Origin: Corynebacterium breve | GTDB taxonomy: Bacteria; Actinomycetota; Actinomycetes; Mycobacteriales; Mycobacteriaceae | Direction: 5' to 3' | NCBI RefSeq assembly: GCF_030252165.1 | Contig: NZ_CP126969.1 | Coordinates: 1-64,000, forward strand | DNA length: 64,000 nucleotides | Position numbers and translations under genes: made by a program | Shown: positions 44,802 through 53,255 of the stretch, piece after piece | Layout of the letters: the number at the start of each line of letters is the position of its first letter | Position numbering within the stretch: the stretch's first letter is position 1 | Notes under the pieces: model-generated | The model's database searches: none | The model's input: only the letters and a program-made list of their open reading frames with translations | Told to the model about the DNA's origin: nothing

Positions 44802-45716
44802 ATGTCCAGCAAGCTACTTCGCTCTCTTACGCCCCGGAAGGTCATTGACCTTGCGGCGGAACGTGCAGCGCGCCGTGGCGAGCCAGCCGAGCACAACACC
44901 CTGATGGTGCGCGCCGGAGCCTACGTGGTCGATGAAGAGGTCATCCGTCACATTGGGATCGACGAGGCCATGACTCTCCAAGAGTGCCAACGCGTGCTCG
45001 TGACCTGCTTCAACCTCCCCGACGAGGGATCTCCCGCGAGGTTTACTCACGAAGTCGACGATGACGGCCGCCTCGAAATTTCTCGCCCTATCGGTGAATT
45101 GCTCCGCGAATCGGGCGACAGCCTCTTCTTTCACTGGGGCTTGTGGAGCTTCCACCTACACCTGGGCGAGAAATGGCCGCGCGATGAAGGGACTCCCCGC
45201 GCGCTGTGTATCGGTGGAATCGGCGAATTTCAAGGTCGTCCCTTCGACCTCACCGACGTGAATGCCGAACTGACCGGTACCGACACCGTGCAACAAGTAC
45301 TGTCCAACGCGCGTGGAGAAGTGTGCCGAGTTATCGAGCGCACGCGCATCTTTGACTTTGTGCCCCTGCTCCAAGCAATGGATCTAGAACGGCCCACAGC
45401 GGTAGATGCTGAAACCCGCGAGATCTTGGCTGAGTTGCCCCTAGAGCAAGACGACGAGCCGGTGGATGCATTCTGGTCCACGGTGCTGGGGCTTTCCTGC
45501 CTTGCCGACGAGCCACTGACCGACACCGTCATCGAGGACACCATGAACGCGCTGCGGTGGGGAAGCCCCGAAGAGCTTTCAGCCGACGACATCAAGAAGC
45601 TTTGCTCGGAGTCGCTTGACGTGCTGGCATCGGTGGGGGCTTATGGAACAGATGCTGGATCCACGGTGGATCGCCTAGACATCTACCGTGAGTTGATTCG
45701 CCAGACAAACGGGTAG
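44802..45716 (+). CDS. Hypothetical protein, weakly pRiA4b-ORF3-like
   Basis: A 304-residue soluble protein. The segment FHWGLWSFHLHLGEKWPRD and the later ALCIGGIGEFQG vaguely resemble the plasmid pRiA4b ORF-3-like fold, but the match is weak and I would not transfer a function. It is acidic and has no signal peptide. TACGCT (44789-44794) lies 7 nt before the ATG. The GtrA gene follows 11 bp downstream, with its own -10 hexamer (TAGACT) at the stop of this gene. Confidence 0.6.
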   Translation: MSSKLLRSLTPRKVIDLAAERAARRGEPAEHNTLMVRAGAYVVDEEVIRHIGIDEAMTLQECQRVLVTCFNLPDEGSPARFTHEVDDDGRLEISRPIGELLRESGDSLFFHWGLWSFHLHLGEKWPRDEGTPRALCIGGIGEFQGRPFDLTDVNAELTGTDTVQQVLSNARGEVCRVIERTRIFDFVPLLQAMDLERPTAVDAETREILAELPLEQDDEPVDAFWSTVLGLSCLADEPLTDTVIEDTMNALRWGSPEELSADDIKKLCSESLDVLASVGAYGTDAGSTVDRLDIYRELIRQTNG

Positions 45717-45727
45717 ACTCTACCGGC

Positions 45728-46165
45728 GTGCCAACATCACCGAAGAAAGAGCGCCGTTTCGACGACAATAGCGCGCTTGTCCAGCTTGTCCGCTTCACCA
45801 CCGTGGGCATCTTTACCGCCCTCATCGACTGGTCTTTGACCATTTTCTTCATTGACGTTATCGGTTGGCCTCGCCAGGTGGGCAAGGCGATTGGCTGGGT
45901 GTTCGGCACGTTGGCTGCCTACTTGCTCAACTCGCGCTACACCTTTAAATCGGAAGTCTCCGCGAAAAAGGCTGCCGCGGTATTTACGCTGTATGCTTCG
46001 ACATTCTTGATCCAGCAGCTGATCTTCTGGGTGACCAACGAACCACTCATGGCCATGGGATTCCAAGGCGCCACCAAGAACACGATTTCGTTTGTGCTCG
46101 CGCAGGCTGTAGCGACCATCACCAATTTTGTGTTGCAGCGGGTGCTGATCTTCAAGGCAAAGTAG
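45728..46165 (+). CDS. GtrA-family membrane protein 1
   Basis: A 145-residue protein with four membrane segments and the GtrA pattern (LVQLVRFTTVGIFTALIDW, cited by its ends, then AAYLLNSRYTF and a second-half NFVLQRVLIF). GtrA proteins take part in moving polyprenyl-linked sugars; the M. tuberculosis homologue Rv3789 lies next to dprE1 and has been linked to decaprenylphosphoryl-arabinose handling. GTG start with TAGACT upstream. A paralogue follows 11 bp downstream. Confidence 0.85.
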   Translation: MPTSPKKERRFDDNSALVQLVRFTTVGIFTALIDWSLTIFFIDVIGWPRQVGKAIGWVFGTLAAYLLNSRYTFKSEVSAKKAAAVFTLYASTFLIQQLIFWVTNEPLMAMGFQGATKNTISFVLAQAVATITNFVLQRVLIFKAK

Positions 46166-46176
46166 GCTGAGGCGTT

Positions 46177-46668
46177 ATGGCCGACCCGATTTCTACCGCA
46201 TGGGCGGCGCTTCGGGCAGCAAACCTGCACAAGTCCGACGCGCTGCACGCTCAGGCTGCGCGATTTGGCGCCACCGGCGCGATCTCTGCGGGTGTCGATG
46301 TCACCTTGACCTGGCTGTTGCAGATTGGCCTCGGGGTTCTCGGCCAAGGTTGGGCTCGTTCGGTGGGATACGTTGCCGGAACTTTCGTGGCCTACCTACT
46401 CAATCGCCGCTTTACCTTCCGGGCGCAGTTTTCCAAGCGGAGGTTTGTTGCGGTCATTGCGCTGTACACGCTGAGTTGGCTGGCTAACGTGGAGCTTTAC
46501 CACCGCATTTTTGTCTGGCTGCATGAAGCTACGGTGCTCACGGAAACACCGGTGCTCCTGATCGCTTATGCGATCTCGCAGGGCTTGATCACCGTGGTGA
46601 ACTTCGTGGTCCAACGGTCGGTGATCTTCCGGCCGCCTCGGGGCACCACGACCAAGTTCACTAGCTAG
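46177..46668 (+). CDS. GtrA-family membrane protein 2
   Basis: Second GtrA-type protein, 163 residues, four membrane segments, with ARFGATGAISAGVDVTLTW, FVAYLLNRRFTF and NFVVQRSVIF aligned to its neighbour's motifs. The pair looks like a diverged tandem duplication and may form a heterodimer or serve different lipid-linked sugars. TAGGCT lies 8 nt before the ATG. The 3' end overlaps convergent glfT1 by 4 bp. Confidence 0.85.
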   Translation: MADPISTAWAALRAANLHKSDALHAQAARFGATGAISAGVDVTLTWLLQIGLGVLGQGWARSVGYVAGTFVAYLLNRRFTFRAQFSKRRFVAVIALYTLSWLANVELYHRIFVWLHEATVLTETPVLLIAYAISQGLITVVNFVVQRSVIFRPPRGTTTKFTS

Positions 46669-47585
46669 GGACGGCGGAAATCCTCGCGGGCGCCCATACG
46701 TAGCAGCTTGAGCCACTGGAAAAATTCTTTCGGACTCTTGCGTTGGATCAAGAAGAACCAACCAAAACGAACTACTTCCTGCAGCTGCATCGCCTTCATG
46801 CCGCGCTGGCCGATGATGTAGCCGCGGTTGCGATACGTGAAAAAACGCTTGGTCGGATTATCCGGGTACTGCGCGTGCGCGCGTCCGCCCATGATCGGGT
46901 GGAACTCGCTGGAGCCGTCCGGGTGTACGTACGCGGTGGTCAGGGCGGTGCCGTAGCTTAGTCCAGACTGGGAGAGCCGACGGTGGTACTCCACCTCGTC
47001 GCCACGGATGAACAGGCGGTAGTCAGGAACCCCGATGCGTTCCATCGCGGAAGCTGCGATAAGTGCGCCATTAAATAAAGAGGCGTAATCAGGCAGGAAA
47101 TCGCCTTCGAGCTCTTCACGACGACGGTGCCACACCAAACCTTGGCGCAGGGGAAAAGCGAGCTTGTCTGGGGCCTCGATGTTGCAGACTACGGGCGAGA
47201 CTTGGTGCAGCTTCTCACGCGCCGCCACACGGTAGAGCTCTTCAAGGACCGAGTTATCCGCTGGGCGACCGTCATCGTCGGCACACCAGATTGCGTCGGC
47301 TCCGAGGGCGAGAGCGTGAAGGAAGCCGTAAGCAAAACCACCCGCACCGCCAAGATTGGTGTGGGAGGCGAGGTAAACTCCGCGCTGGCCGGCGAGATCA
47401 GAAACTAGCTGCTTAACTGCTTCTTCTGCGCCATTATCCACGACAATGACCCAGCCAATCGGATGTGTCTGGGACACGACCTGCTCTAGTGAGTTGCGCA
47501 GTAACTCGACACGTTTGTGGGTGACGATAACTGCGGCGGTGGTTCCGTGAGGGTCAAGCGTGGGGGTTTCCCGAGATTCCGACAT
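46665..47585 (-). CDS. glfT1: Galactofuranosyltransferase GlfT1
   Basis: GT2-family transferase that adds the first galactofuranose residues from UDP-Galf to the rhamnosyl-GlcNAc lipid linker. GT-A fold with AVIVTHKR near the start, WCADDDGRP (metal-binding DDD) and a catalytic-base region in FIRGDEVEYHRR. ATG 47585 gives 306 residues, matching the family; the longer frame to 47681 has no family support. Convergent with the gtrA pair and near the wzt/wzm exporter, as in mycobacteria. Confidence 0.92.
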   Translation of the reverse strand: MSESRETPTLDPHGTTAAVIVTHKRVELLRNSLEQVVSQTHPIGWVIVVDNGAEEAVKQLVSDLAGQRGVYLASHTNLGGAGGFAYGFLHALALGADAIWCADDDGRPADNSVLEELYRVAAREKLHQVSPVVCNIEAPDKLAFPLRQGLVWHRRREELEGDFLPDYASLFNGALIAASAMERIGVPDYRLFIRGDEVEYHRRLSQSGLSYGTALTTAYVHPDGSSEFHPIMGGRAHAQYPDNPTKRFFTYRNRGYIIGQRGMKAMQLQEVVRFGWFFLIQRKSPKEFFQWLKLLRMGAREDFRRP

Positions 47586-47997
47586 AGCGCTTATTGTGCC
47601 ACTTCGGGCCAGCTGCCGTGTGCGCAGGATTGCGGTAGGCCAGTCTGCCCCTATCTGGGGGACAGAATTAAAGGAATTCAATAATGGTTTTGCAACGCAA
47701 ATTGCAGCATAAAACTTGTCATGCTAATTTAGAAATTGCGACTAAAGAATAAGTGGATTAAAACTGAATGTTCTTTCTGGTGTGGATATTCAGCGGAGCA
47801 CGCGACCGGACTCTTCTCACTGGTTGCGCCCACATTATTCTTGGCGCCCATCGCATTGGAGGCACGGCTTCAATGCACCTTCCGAAGGTTTTAGCCTTCT
47901 GGTTGGCGCAATCCCCCGCGGGGACAGTGGTACGGCACTGTTCTAGCGGGGGATTGTGTTGTCTAGAGAACTTTTCAATTTTCGAGTGGGGGTAGCC
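47586..47997. other. 412-bp noncoding region with several hairpins
   Basis: Lies between glfT1 and wzt. The glfT1-proximal part (47650-47770) is AT-rich and should hold its promoter. The rest contains stem-loops GAAGG/CCTTC (47884-47900), a long hairpin (47909-47956) and GAGTGGGG paired with CCCTACTC at the wzt stop. A 75-codon open frame at 47768 has no Shine-Dalgarno or recognisable family and was not called. A structured RNA or a complex terminator is possible. Confidence 0.5.
47909..47956. repeat. Perfect 11-bp inverted repeat, long hairpin
   Basis: CAATCCCCCGC (47909-47919) pairs fully with GCGGGGGATTG (47946-47956). Inside, GGACAGTG and CACTGTTC extend the stem with one G-T pair, leaving a GTACGG-type loop. 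No U-run follows on either strand, so it is not a standard intrinsic terminator. Confidence 0.7.
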
Positions 47998-48798
47998 CTA
48001 CTCTCTATTGTCCTCGTTGTGGAAACGATCGATCATGCGGCGAACATGATCGCCCGCTTCCTTGCCCTCGTAGGCTTCGACGACGTCGTCGACAAGCCCC
48101 GCCTGACGAATCTGGCCATGATCGATCCACAACCCAGTAGTACACAGTTGGGCTAGAAAGTCGTTGGAGTGCGAGGCGAAGACAAGGATGCCGGAGCGTT
48201 CCACCATCTCGGAAAGTCGTACGCGAGCTTTGGCCATGAAGGCGGCGTCGACGGCGCCGATGCCTTCGTCGAGAAGCAAAATCTCGGGCTCGATGGACGT
48301 GACCACGCCGAGGGCCAAGCGCACGCGCATGCCGGTGGAGTAGGTTCGCAGTGGCATGGCAAGGTAATCACCAAGCTCGGAAAACTCAGCGATGTCGTCC
48401 ATCTTCTTCTTCATCTGCTTGCGCGATTGACCTAGGAAGAGTCCTCGGATGATGATGTTCTCGTAGCCGGAGATCTCGGGGTCCATGCCCACACCCAGGT
48501 CGAAGACGGGAGCTACGCGACCACGGACATCAGCGACGCCACGGGTGGGCTCGTAGATGCCGGAGAGTAGGCGCAACAAGGTGGACTTACCTGCGCCGTT
48601 GTGGCCGACGAGGCCAACGCGGTCGCCTTCGCGCAGGTGGAGGTTGATGTCTTTGAGTGCCTCGACGACGACGGTATTGGCGTCGTTCTTGCCCAATGCG
48701 CCACCGGCGGTGGAGAGCATGGCTTTTTTAAGGGAGCGGGATTTAGCGTCGAAGATGGGGAAGTCAACGCAGGCGTTGTAAGTATCGATTGAAACCAT
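47998..48798 (-). CDS. wzt: Galactan exporter ATPase Wzt (RfbE-like)
   Basis: ABC ATPase of the O-antigen/teichoic-acid type, homologous to Rv3781. Walker A GHNGAGKST, signature TYSTGMRVRLA, Walker B ILLLDEGIGAVD and H-loop ASHS. Together with Wzm it moves lipid-linked galactan across the membrane for arabinan addition outside. It lacks the extra C-terminal carbohydrate-binding domain seen in some O-antigen Wzt proteins, so no terminal modification signal is expected. 12 bp follow wzm. Confidence 0.93.
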   Translation of the reverse strand: MVSIDTYNACVDFPIFDAKSRSLKKAMLSTAGGALGKNDANTVVVEALKDINLHLREGDRVGLVGHNGAGKSTLLRLLSGIYEPTRGVADVRGRVAPVFDLGVGMDPEISGYENIIIRGLFLGQSRKQMKKKMDDIAEFSELGDYLAMPLRTYSTGMRVRLALGVVTSIEPEILLLDEGIGAVDAAFMAKARVRLSEMVERSGILVFASHSNDFLAQLCTTGLWIDHGQIRQAGLVDDVVEAYEGKEAGDHVRRMIDRFHNEDNRE

Positions 48799-48810
48799 GG
48801 TGAGTGCCTC

Positions 48811-49698
48811 CTAGACCCAGTAACTTACGCGGAAGCGCCACTGGCGCATGGTCAAAAGGGCAAGGCCAAGGCCGACAAAAGTGCAGGCCAGGACGATCCA
48901 CCAGTGATAAGCGGCGGCCTCGCCACCGACCATCGGCTGGCGGACGATTTCTAGGTAGTGGAAAAGCGGGTTGATCTCGGCGATCATGGCGCGGTTGGCT
49001 ACTTCGCCGCCCTGTTGCTTCAGGGTTTCTGTGGTCCACACGATCGGCGTTACGTAGAACGCCAGCTGCACTAGGGCTTCAAGCAGTGGTGCCACGTCGC
49101 GGAAGCGTGTTGCGATGATGCCGAAGAACATGGCTACCCAGACACCGTTAATGATGAGAAGCGCTAAGGCTGGGATGGCCATCAGCATCTTCCAAGTCAC
49201 CGGGATATCGAAAATAATCAGCAGAATGACCCAAATCACCAGGTTGTGGGCAAGGAAGAGGGCTTGGCGCCATACCAGGCGGTAGACGTGCACTGATAGC
49301 GCTGAGGGGAGCTGTTTGATCAGGCCTTCGTTGTCGATGAAGACGTTAGAGCCTTCGTTGATGCAGCCGGAGAGGAAGCCCCAGATGATAAAGCCCACGG
49401 TGACGTGGGGGAGGAAGTACGCGATGTCGATCTGGAAAAGCATCGAATACAGTAAGCCCAGCGCAACTGCCATGACACCGGTGGCGATAGTGATCCACAA
49501 AGGGCCTAGGGTGCTGCGGCGGTAGCGCTGCTTGATGTCCTGCCAGCCCAGCTGCAGCCACAGTTCGTATTGGTTCCAGCCTCGCACAAGGTCAGCGAAG
49601 GCTGCCTTGAAGGTCTTTGACTCCGATTGGGGAGTGGCGTCGCTTGCGTCTGACGTCATGCGGGCGACGTCGTCGCGGAGTTTGGTTTTATCCAGCAC
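48811..49698 (-). CDS. wzm: Galactan exporter permease Wzm (RfbD-like)
   Basis: ABC-2 type permease with six hydrophobic segments, homologous to Rv3783. The cytoplasmic N-terminus contains WLQLGWQDIKQRYRRSTLGP, the amphipathic gate region of O-antigen exporters. GTG 49698 is used; an in-frame ATG at 49659 would remove 13 residues and is a reasonable alternative. Directly upstream of wzt on the same strand. Confidence 0.92.
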   Translation of the reverse strand: MLDKTKLRDDVARMTSDASDATPQSESKTFKAAFADLVRGWNQYELWLQLGWQDIKQRYRRSTLGPLWITIATGVMAVALGLLYSMLFQIDIAYFLPHVTVGFIIWGFLSGCINEGSNVFIDNEGLIKQLPSALSVHVYRLVWRQALFLAHNLVIWVILLIIFDIPVTWKMLMAIPALALLIINGVWVAMFFGIIATRFRDVAPLLEALVQLAFYVTPIVWTTETLKQQGGEVANRAMIAEINPLFHYLEIVRQPMVGGEAAAYHWWIVLACTFVGLGLALLTMRQWRFRVSYWV

Positions 49699-50121
49699 GA
49701 TTATTCAGCCTAGTCGGGTGGGGGTTGTTTCTGGTCGAAGGGTGAAGTGAGGTCGAGGTGATTTCCGCCGAGGCGAACAAATAATCTCTGCGATCATTAT
49801 TAAGTCCTGCAAACCTGAGTAAATTGTAAGTATAAGGGGTAATAATTTTTTAATTTCCTCTTGGCGTTAGCTTAAAGGCGGGTGTCGGTATAGTGTAACT
49901 ATCAACCTTCAACCTGCGGGATAGCTTCAGTTGCCACATGGGTTCAAGTCGCTTTAGAGTAAGACCATCTGTTTTCACCTTTGGCCGTTTGAATCCTGAG
50001 AAACTTCTTCTTGGCGCGACTGTGGCAGACTAGTTGAATGTGACAAGAAAAGCGTGGCGAGACTCCGCACAGGGCGAAGTCGAATGCGCCACAGACGTGT
50101 GGATTAAGAAAGGAGTGCAAC
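49699..50121. promoter_or_regulatory. 423-bp divergent intergenic region
   Basis: Separates wzm from the class V aminotransferase-like gene. It is AT-rich near 49800-49860. It contains the inverted repeat ATAGT-GTA-ACTAT (49890-49902), which includes a TATAGT hexamer and could be an operator. A leader hairpin (GTGGCG 50054-50059 with CGCCAC 50087-50092, inner GACT/AGTC) precedes the AAGGAG Shine-Dalgarno of the GTG at 50122. No protein gene or known RNA was recognised. Confidence 0.5.
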
Positions 50122-51363
50122 GTGACTTACGACGTATATCAGGTACGTGGACTGTACACCTCTCTTTCTGATGGTTGGACCTACCTCAACGCGCATGACT
50201 GTCCGCAAATCCCTGAGCGAGTGTCCGCTGCTGTTGCACGCTCATTCCGTATGGCAACGCAGGCGGTGCGTCCAGACCAAGCCACGGGAAACCGCGTTGT
50301 CGGCGCAGTGGGTAAGCCAGAAGGCCTGGGCTTTATCGACGATGCGCGCCACGCCATCGCAGATCTAGTCGGGGCAGCGCCTGAATGCGTTGTTCTCGGC
50401 CCGAATCTTCCAGCTCTCTACGCCGCGCTGGCTTCTTCGATGCGTCCTTTTTTCCGTTACAACTCGTCGATAGTGCTGTCCGCGATGGACGATCCGGCGC
50501 TGCTAGTCGGCTTCAAGGACGTCAAAGCGGAAACACGTTGGGCCCAGCCGGATCTGGGGACCGGCGAGCTGCCAAGCTACCAGTATGACGAGCTTGTCGA
50601 CGGCTCCACCCGCCTCGTCAGCGTGCCCGCCGCCCACGGCCTGCTGGGCACCGTTGCCCCTGTCACCGAAATCATCGACCGCGTTCGCGATCACTCACGC
50701 GCCTGGGTGCTTGTCGACGCCACCGCCTACGCCCCGTACCGCGTAGTAAACCCCGGCGCCTGGGGCGCAGACATCGTGGCGCTTGACGTATCCGCGCTCG
50801 GCGGCCCGCAGGTCGCAGCGCTCGTGTTCCGCGATGAGGCAATGTTCCGTCGCCTTGACACGATTTCCCCGCAGAACTCTAATTCCGGCGCCTGCAAGCT
50901 GAGCCTTGATGTCTCGGCGGGCCTTGCCGGCGGCGTTTCCCCGCTGGTGGATCACTTGGCCAATTTGGTTCCCCACCCCGACGAGGAAGCGAGCCGACGT
51001 GATCGCCTTACTCACTCAATGGTGGAGCTCGGCCTGTACCTCGACAACCTGCGCGATGATCTGTACACGTTCCTGGGCACGCTTCCTGCGGTACACATCT
51101 TGGGTGTGTCCGGCGAAGCCGCCGCCGATGCAGAGCCGAACCGCTTGCCACGCTTGTCCTTCGGGGTGCGTGGTGTCCCTGCGGAGATGGTGTACCAGCG
51201 TCTCGTCGACAATCGCCTGATCACAACGGTGACCCCGCGCTCCCAGCTCCTGCAAGACATGGGTGTCGATGAAATCGGTGGCGCAGTAACGGTGGCGCTT
51301 GGACCGTTTATCAGGGAGTCTGACGTGGATCACCTGATCCGCGTCGTGGCCTCCCTGGCGTAA
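50122..51363 (+). CDS. Class V aminotransferase/cysteine desulfurase-fold protein lacking PLP lysine
   Basis: A 413-residue protein with the overall layout of SufS-type cysteine desulfurases and homologous by position and look to Rv3778c. Where active enzymes have Ser-x-His-Lys before G-G/P-x-G, this protein reads DVSALGGPQVAAL, so the Schiff-base Lys is missing. The PLP-contacting DGAQ-APH segment is replaced by DATAYAPY. It may be a non-catalytic member with a binding role, possibly in the cell-wall pathway given its neighbours. GTG start with AAGGAG 7 nt upstream. Confidence 0.75.
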   Translation: MTYDVYQVRGLYTSLSDGWTYLNAHDCPQIPERVSAAVARSFRMATQAVRPDQATGNRVVGAVGKPEGLGFIDDARHAIADLVGAAPECVVLGPNLPALYAALASSMRPFFRYNSSIVLSAMDDPALLVGFKDVKAETRWAQPDLGTGELPSYQYDELVDGSTRLVSVPAAHGLLGTVAPVTEIIDRVRDHSRAWVLVDATAYAPYRVVNPGAWGADIVALDVSALGGPQVAALVFRDEAMFRRLDTISPQNSNSGACKLSLDVSAGLAGGVSPLVDHLANLVPHPDEEASRRDRLTHSMVELGLYLDNLRDDLYTFLGTLPAVHILGVSGEAAADAEPNRLPRLSFGVRGVPAEMVYQRLVDNRLITTVTPRSQLLQDMGVDEIGGAVTVALGPFIRESDVDHLIRVVASLA

Positions 51364-51367
51364 GTTT

Positions 51368-52324
51368 CTAAACCTCGAGGACGAGCTTGCCGGTGACCGC
51401 GCCGGATTCCAAAAGCTCGTGGGCCTTCGCGGCCTCGGCGAGCGGCAATATCTGGTCGATCGTCGTGACGATCTGGCCGGACTCGATTAGCGGCCAGACA
51501 TTCTCCACGGTAGAAGCGCAGATCTCTGCCTTTTGCTCGATCGGACGAGCACGCAGCGTCGTCGCATGCACAGATTGGCGGCGTGGCATCATGCGAGCAA
51601 TCGGCAGCGTCCCCTTCGGGCCTCCCTGGACTGCGATGACGATCAACTTCCCGTCCGTAGCCAGGCAGCGCACGTTGTCCTCAAGGTACGGCCCGCCCAC
51701 AATGTCCAGGATGATATTGCAGGAGCCCTTGAGCTTGTCGACGAACGACTCGTCCTTGTAATTGACTAAAATATCCGCGCCGAGTGCCTTGCAATGGTCA
51801 AGTTTTTCTTGCGAACCGGCGGTCACAGCGACCTCGGCGCCCATCGCCTTGCACATTTGGATTGCGAAAGAGCCGATTCCGCCGCCACCGCCGTGGATGA
51901 GGACTCGGTCACCTGCCTTAAGGCCAGCGAGCATGCCCAAGTTTGCCCACACGGTGCACGCGACCTCGACGATGCTGGCGGTATCGACTAGGGAGAATCC
52001 CTCCGGTAAACGCATGAGCTGACCTTCCGGTACCGCGACGAGCTCGCCGTAGCCGCCACCCGCGAGCAGGCAGCCGACTTCCTCGCCCACGGTGCGGTCC
52101 GTGTCGCCAGCATCAACAATGGTTCCTGCGCATTCCAGGCCCATAATGTCGGTCACACCGGGAGGAGGCGGGTACATACCTTTGGCCTGCACCACATCGC
52201 CTCGGTTCACGCCGGCTGCCGCCACCTTGACCAAGACTTCGCCAGGTTGTAGCACCGGATCGGGCAGCTCCGTCAGTTCGAGGGAGCGGGGATCGTCTGG
52301 ATTTGTCTGTGCAATTGCCTTCAT
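51368..52324 (-). CDS. Quinone oxidoreductase-type zinc-independent MDR (Rv3777-like)
   Basis: Medium-chain reductase of the quinone oxidoreductase group, 318 residues, with AAGVNRGD early on, the cofactor segment IHGGGGGIGSFAIQ and no zinc-binding cysteines. Likely reduces quinones or enones with NADPH. ATG 52324 is chosen because TAATGT lies 7 nt upstream and it fits the family; the frame runs to 52453 and would cover the tRNA. It and the preceding gene repeat the Rv3777-Rv3778c order. Confidence 0.85.
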   Translation of the reverse strand: MKAIAQTNPDDPRSLELTELPDPVLQPGEVLVKVAAAGVNRGDVVQAKGMYPPPPGVTDIMGLECAGTIVDAGDTDRTVGEEVGCLLAGGGYGELVAVPEGQLMRLPEGFSLVDTASIVEVACTVWANLGMLAGLKAGDRVLIHGGGGGIGSFAIQMCKAMGAEVAVTAGSQEKLDHCKALGADILVNYKDESFVDKLKGSCNIILDIVGGPYLEDNVRCLATDGKLIVIAVQGGPKGTLPIARMMPRRQSVHATTLRARPIEQKAEICASTVENVWPLIESGQIVTTIDQILPLAEAAKAHELLESGAVTGKLVLEV

Positions 52325-52399
52325 GGGACCCACATTAGATGAGTTGGGAAGGCCATGGGGTACACTTTTTAAGTCGCAACGCACGCTGCTTTGCGACGA

Positions 52400-52484
52400 G
52401 GAGATGTGGCAGAGCGGCCGAATGCACTGGTCTTGAAAACCAGCGAGGGTCAAACCTCCGGGGGTTCAAATCCCCCCGTCTCCG
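52400..52484 (+). tRNA. tRNA-Ser(UGA)
   Basis: Class II tRNA with long variable arm. Acceptor GGAGATG pairs with CGTCTCC (one G-T pair), anticodon TGA at 52434-52436 in loop CTTGAAA, T-arm GGGGGTTCAAATCCCCC. CCA is not encoded. Confidence 0.95.
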
Positions 52485-52511
52485 CAGGTAAATTGGCGTT
52501 CATTGCCGTGT

Positions 52512-52562
52512 AAACTGGGTTCTTATGTAGCTGTCGCTGCGTTTGGGCCCAGTTTTTGTTTG
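52512..52562 (+). terminator. Intrinsic terminator after tRNA-Ser
   Basis: AAACTGGG (52512-52519) pairs with CCCAGTTT (52548-52555), followed by T-rich TTGTTTG. The 28-nt loop is long but the U-tract is clear. Confidence 0.6.
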
Positions 52563-52652
52563 TGTCAGCGCAGGCTGGCTGGCGATTCTGCTACGCTACA
52601 AACGTTAATCACAAAAATCACATGCGCAACAACGGATCCTAGGTGATGTCTG

Positions 52653-53168
52653 ATGGGTAGGCACAGGAAGCCAGAGGTCTCTGAGGAAACTTCCACGGAA
52701 GAGACCACCGATCCGGTAAAGACCACCGAGCCAACCACTCCTAAGTGTGAGCCAGCAGGTTCTTCTTGTGGTTCCGCAATCGGCCTTCTGCCTTTGATCC
52801 TTCTTCTGGGTAGCTCCGGCGGCAGCTCCGGAAGCTCCACCTGGTTCCTGAACAACGACGGCTCCACCTACGTTTCCTCTGAGGACCGCGTAGACGAGGT
52901 TCCTACTCCAGAAGAGAAGGAAAAGTCTGACGAAATCAAGGAAGAGCACGCAGACGAGATCAAGGAGCAGGGCAAGAAGCCAGTTCCTGAGGCTCCAGCT
53001 AAGGGTGCACCTGCAAAGGGCGCTCCAGCTAAGCAGGCTCCTGAGTCCGCACGTGGCATTTCCGCTAACACCGGCGACAACTCCGCTGCACAGGGCCTCG
53101 TTGCTCTGGCGATCGCAGCAATGCTCGGCGTTGCAGCATTCGCAACCCGCCGTCACTTCTCTGCATAA
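52653..53168 (+). CDS. Surface protein with C-terminal SANTG sorting-like signal
   Basis: A 171-residue protein. The Thr/Glu-rich N-terminus has no classical signal peptide, but residues about 40-53 (SAIGLLPLILLLGSS) are hydrophobic. Next are an acidic Lys/Glu region and PAKGA repeats. The C-terminus has the layout of a sortase signal: S-A-N-T-G, a hydrophobic helix, and a positive tail RRHFSA; corynebacterial anchors often use LAxTG forms, so Ser in place of Leu is a deviation. A sortase-fold lipoprotein gene lies just downstream on the opposite strand. AGGTGA 6 nt before the ATG. Confidence 0.65.
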   Translation: MGRHRKPEVSEETSTEETTDPVKTTEPTTPKCEPAGSSCGSAIGLLPLILLLGSSGGSSGSSTWFLNNDGSTYVSSEDRVDEVPTPEEKEKSDEIKEEHADEIKEQGKKPVPEAPAKGAPAKGAPAKQAPESARGISANTGDNSAAQGLVALAIAAMLGVAAFATRRHFSA

Positions 53169-53190
53169 GAAGTAACACGCATTAACTCAA

Positions 53191-53231
53191 CTGCCCCTCC
53201 TGCCAACACGGCGGAGGGGCAGTTTTGTGTT
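53191..53231 (+). terminator. Intrinsic terminator between surface protein and sortase-like gene
   Basis: CTGCCCCTCC (53191-53200) pairs with GGAGGGGCAG (53213-53222), followed by TTTTGTGTTT. A strong 10-bp stem. Confidence 0.85.
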
Positions 53232-53255
53232 TGCTATCGGCGCAGGTGGTCGTCG

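Noticed and set aside
47768..47995. 75-codon open frame in the noncoding region
   Set aside because: It has no Shine-Dalgarno or -10 at the expected distance, an odd composition and no recognisable family; the hairpins better explain the sequence.
52040..52453. Upstream extension of the quinone oxidoreductase to 52453
   Set aside because: It would run through the tRNA-Ser gene; ATG 52324 has a leaderless promoter and matches the family start.
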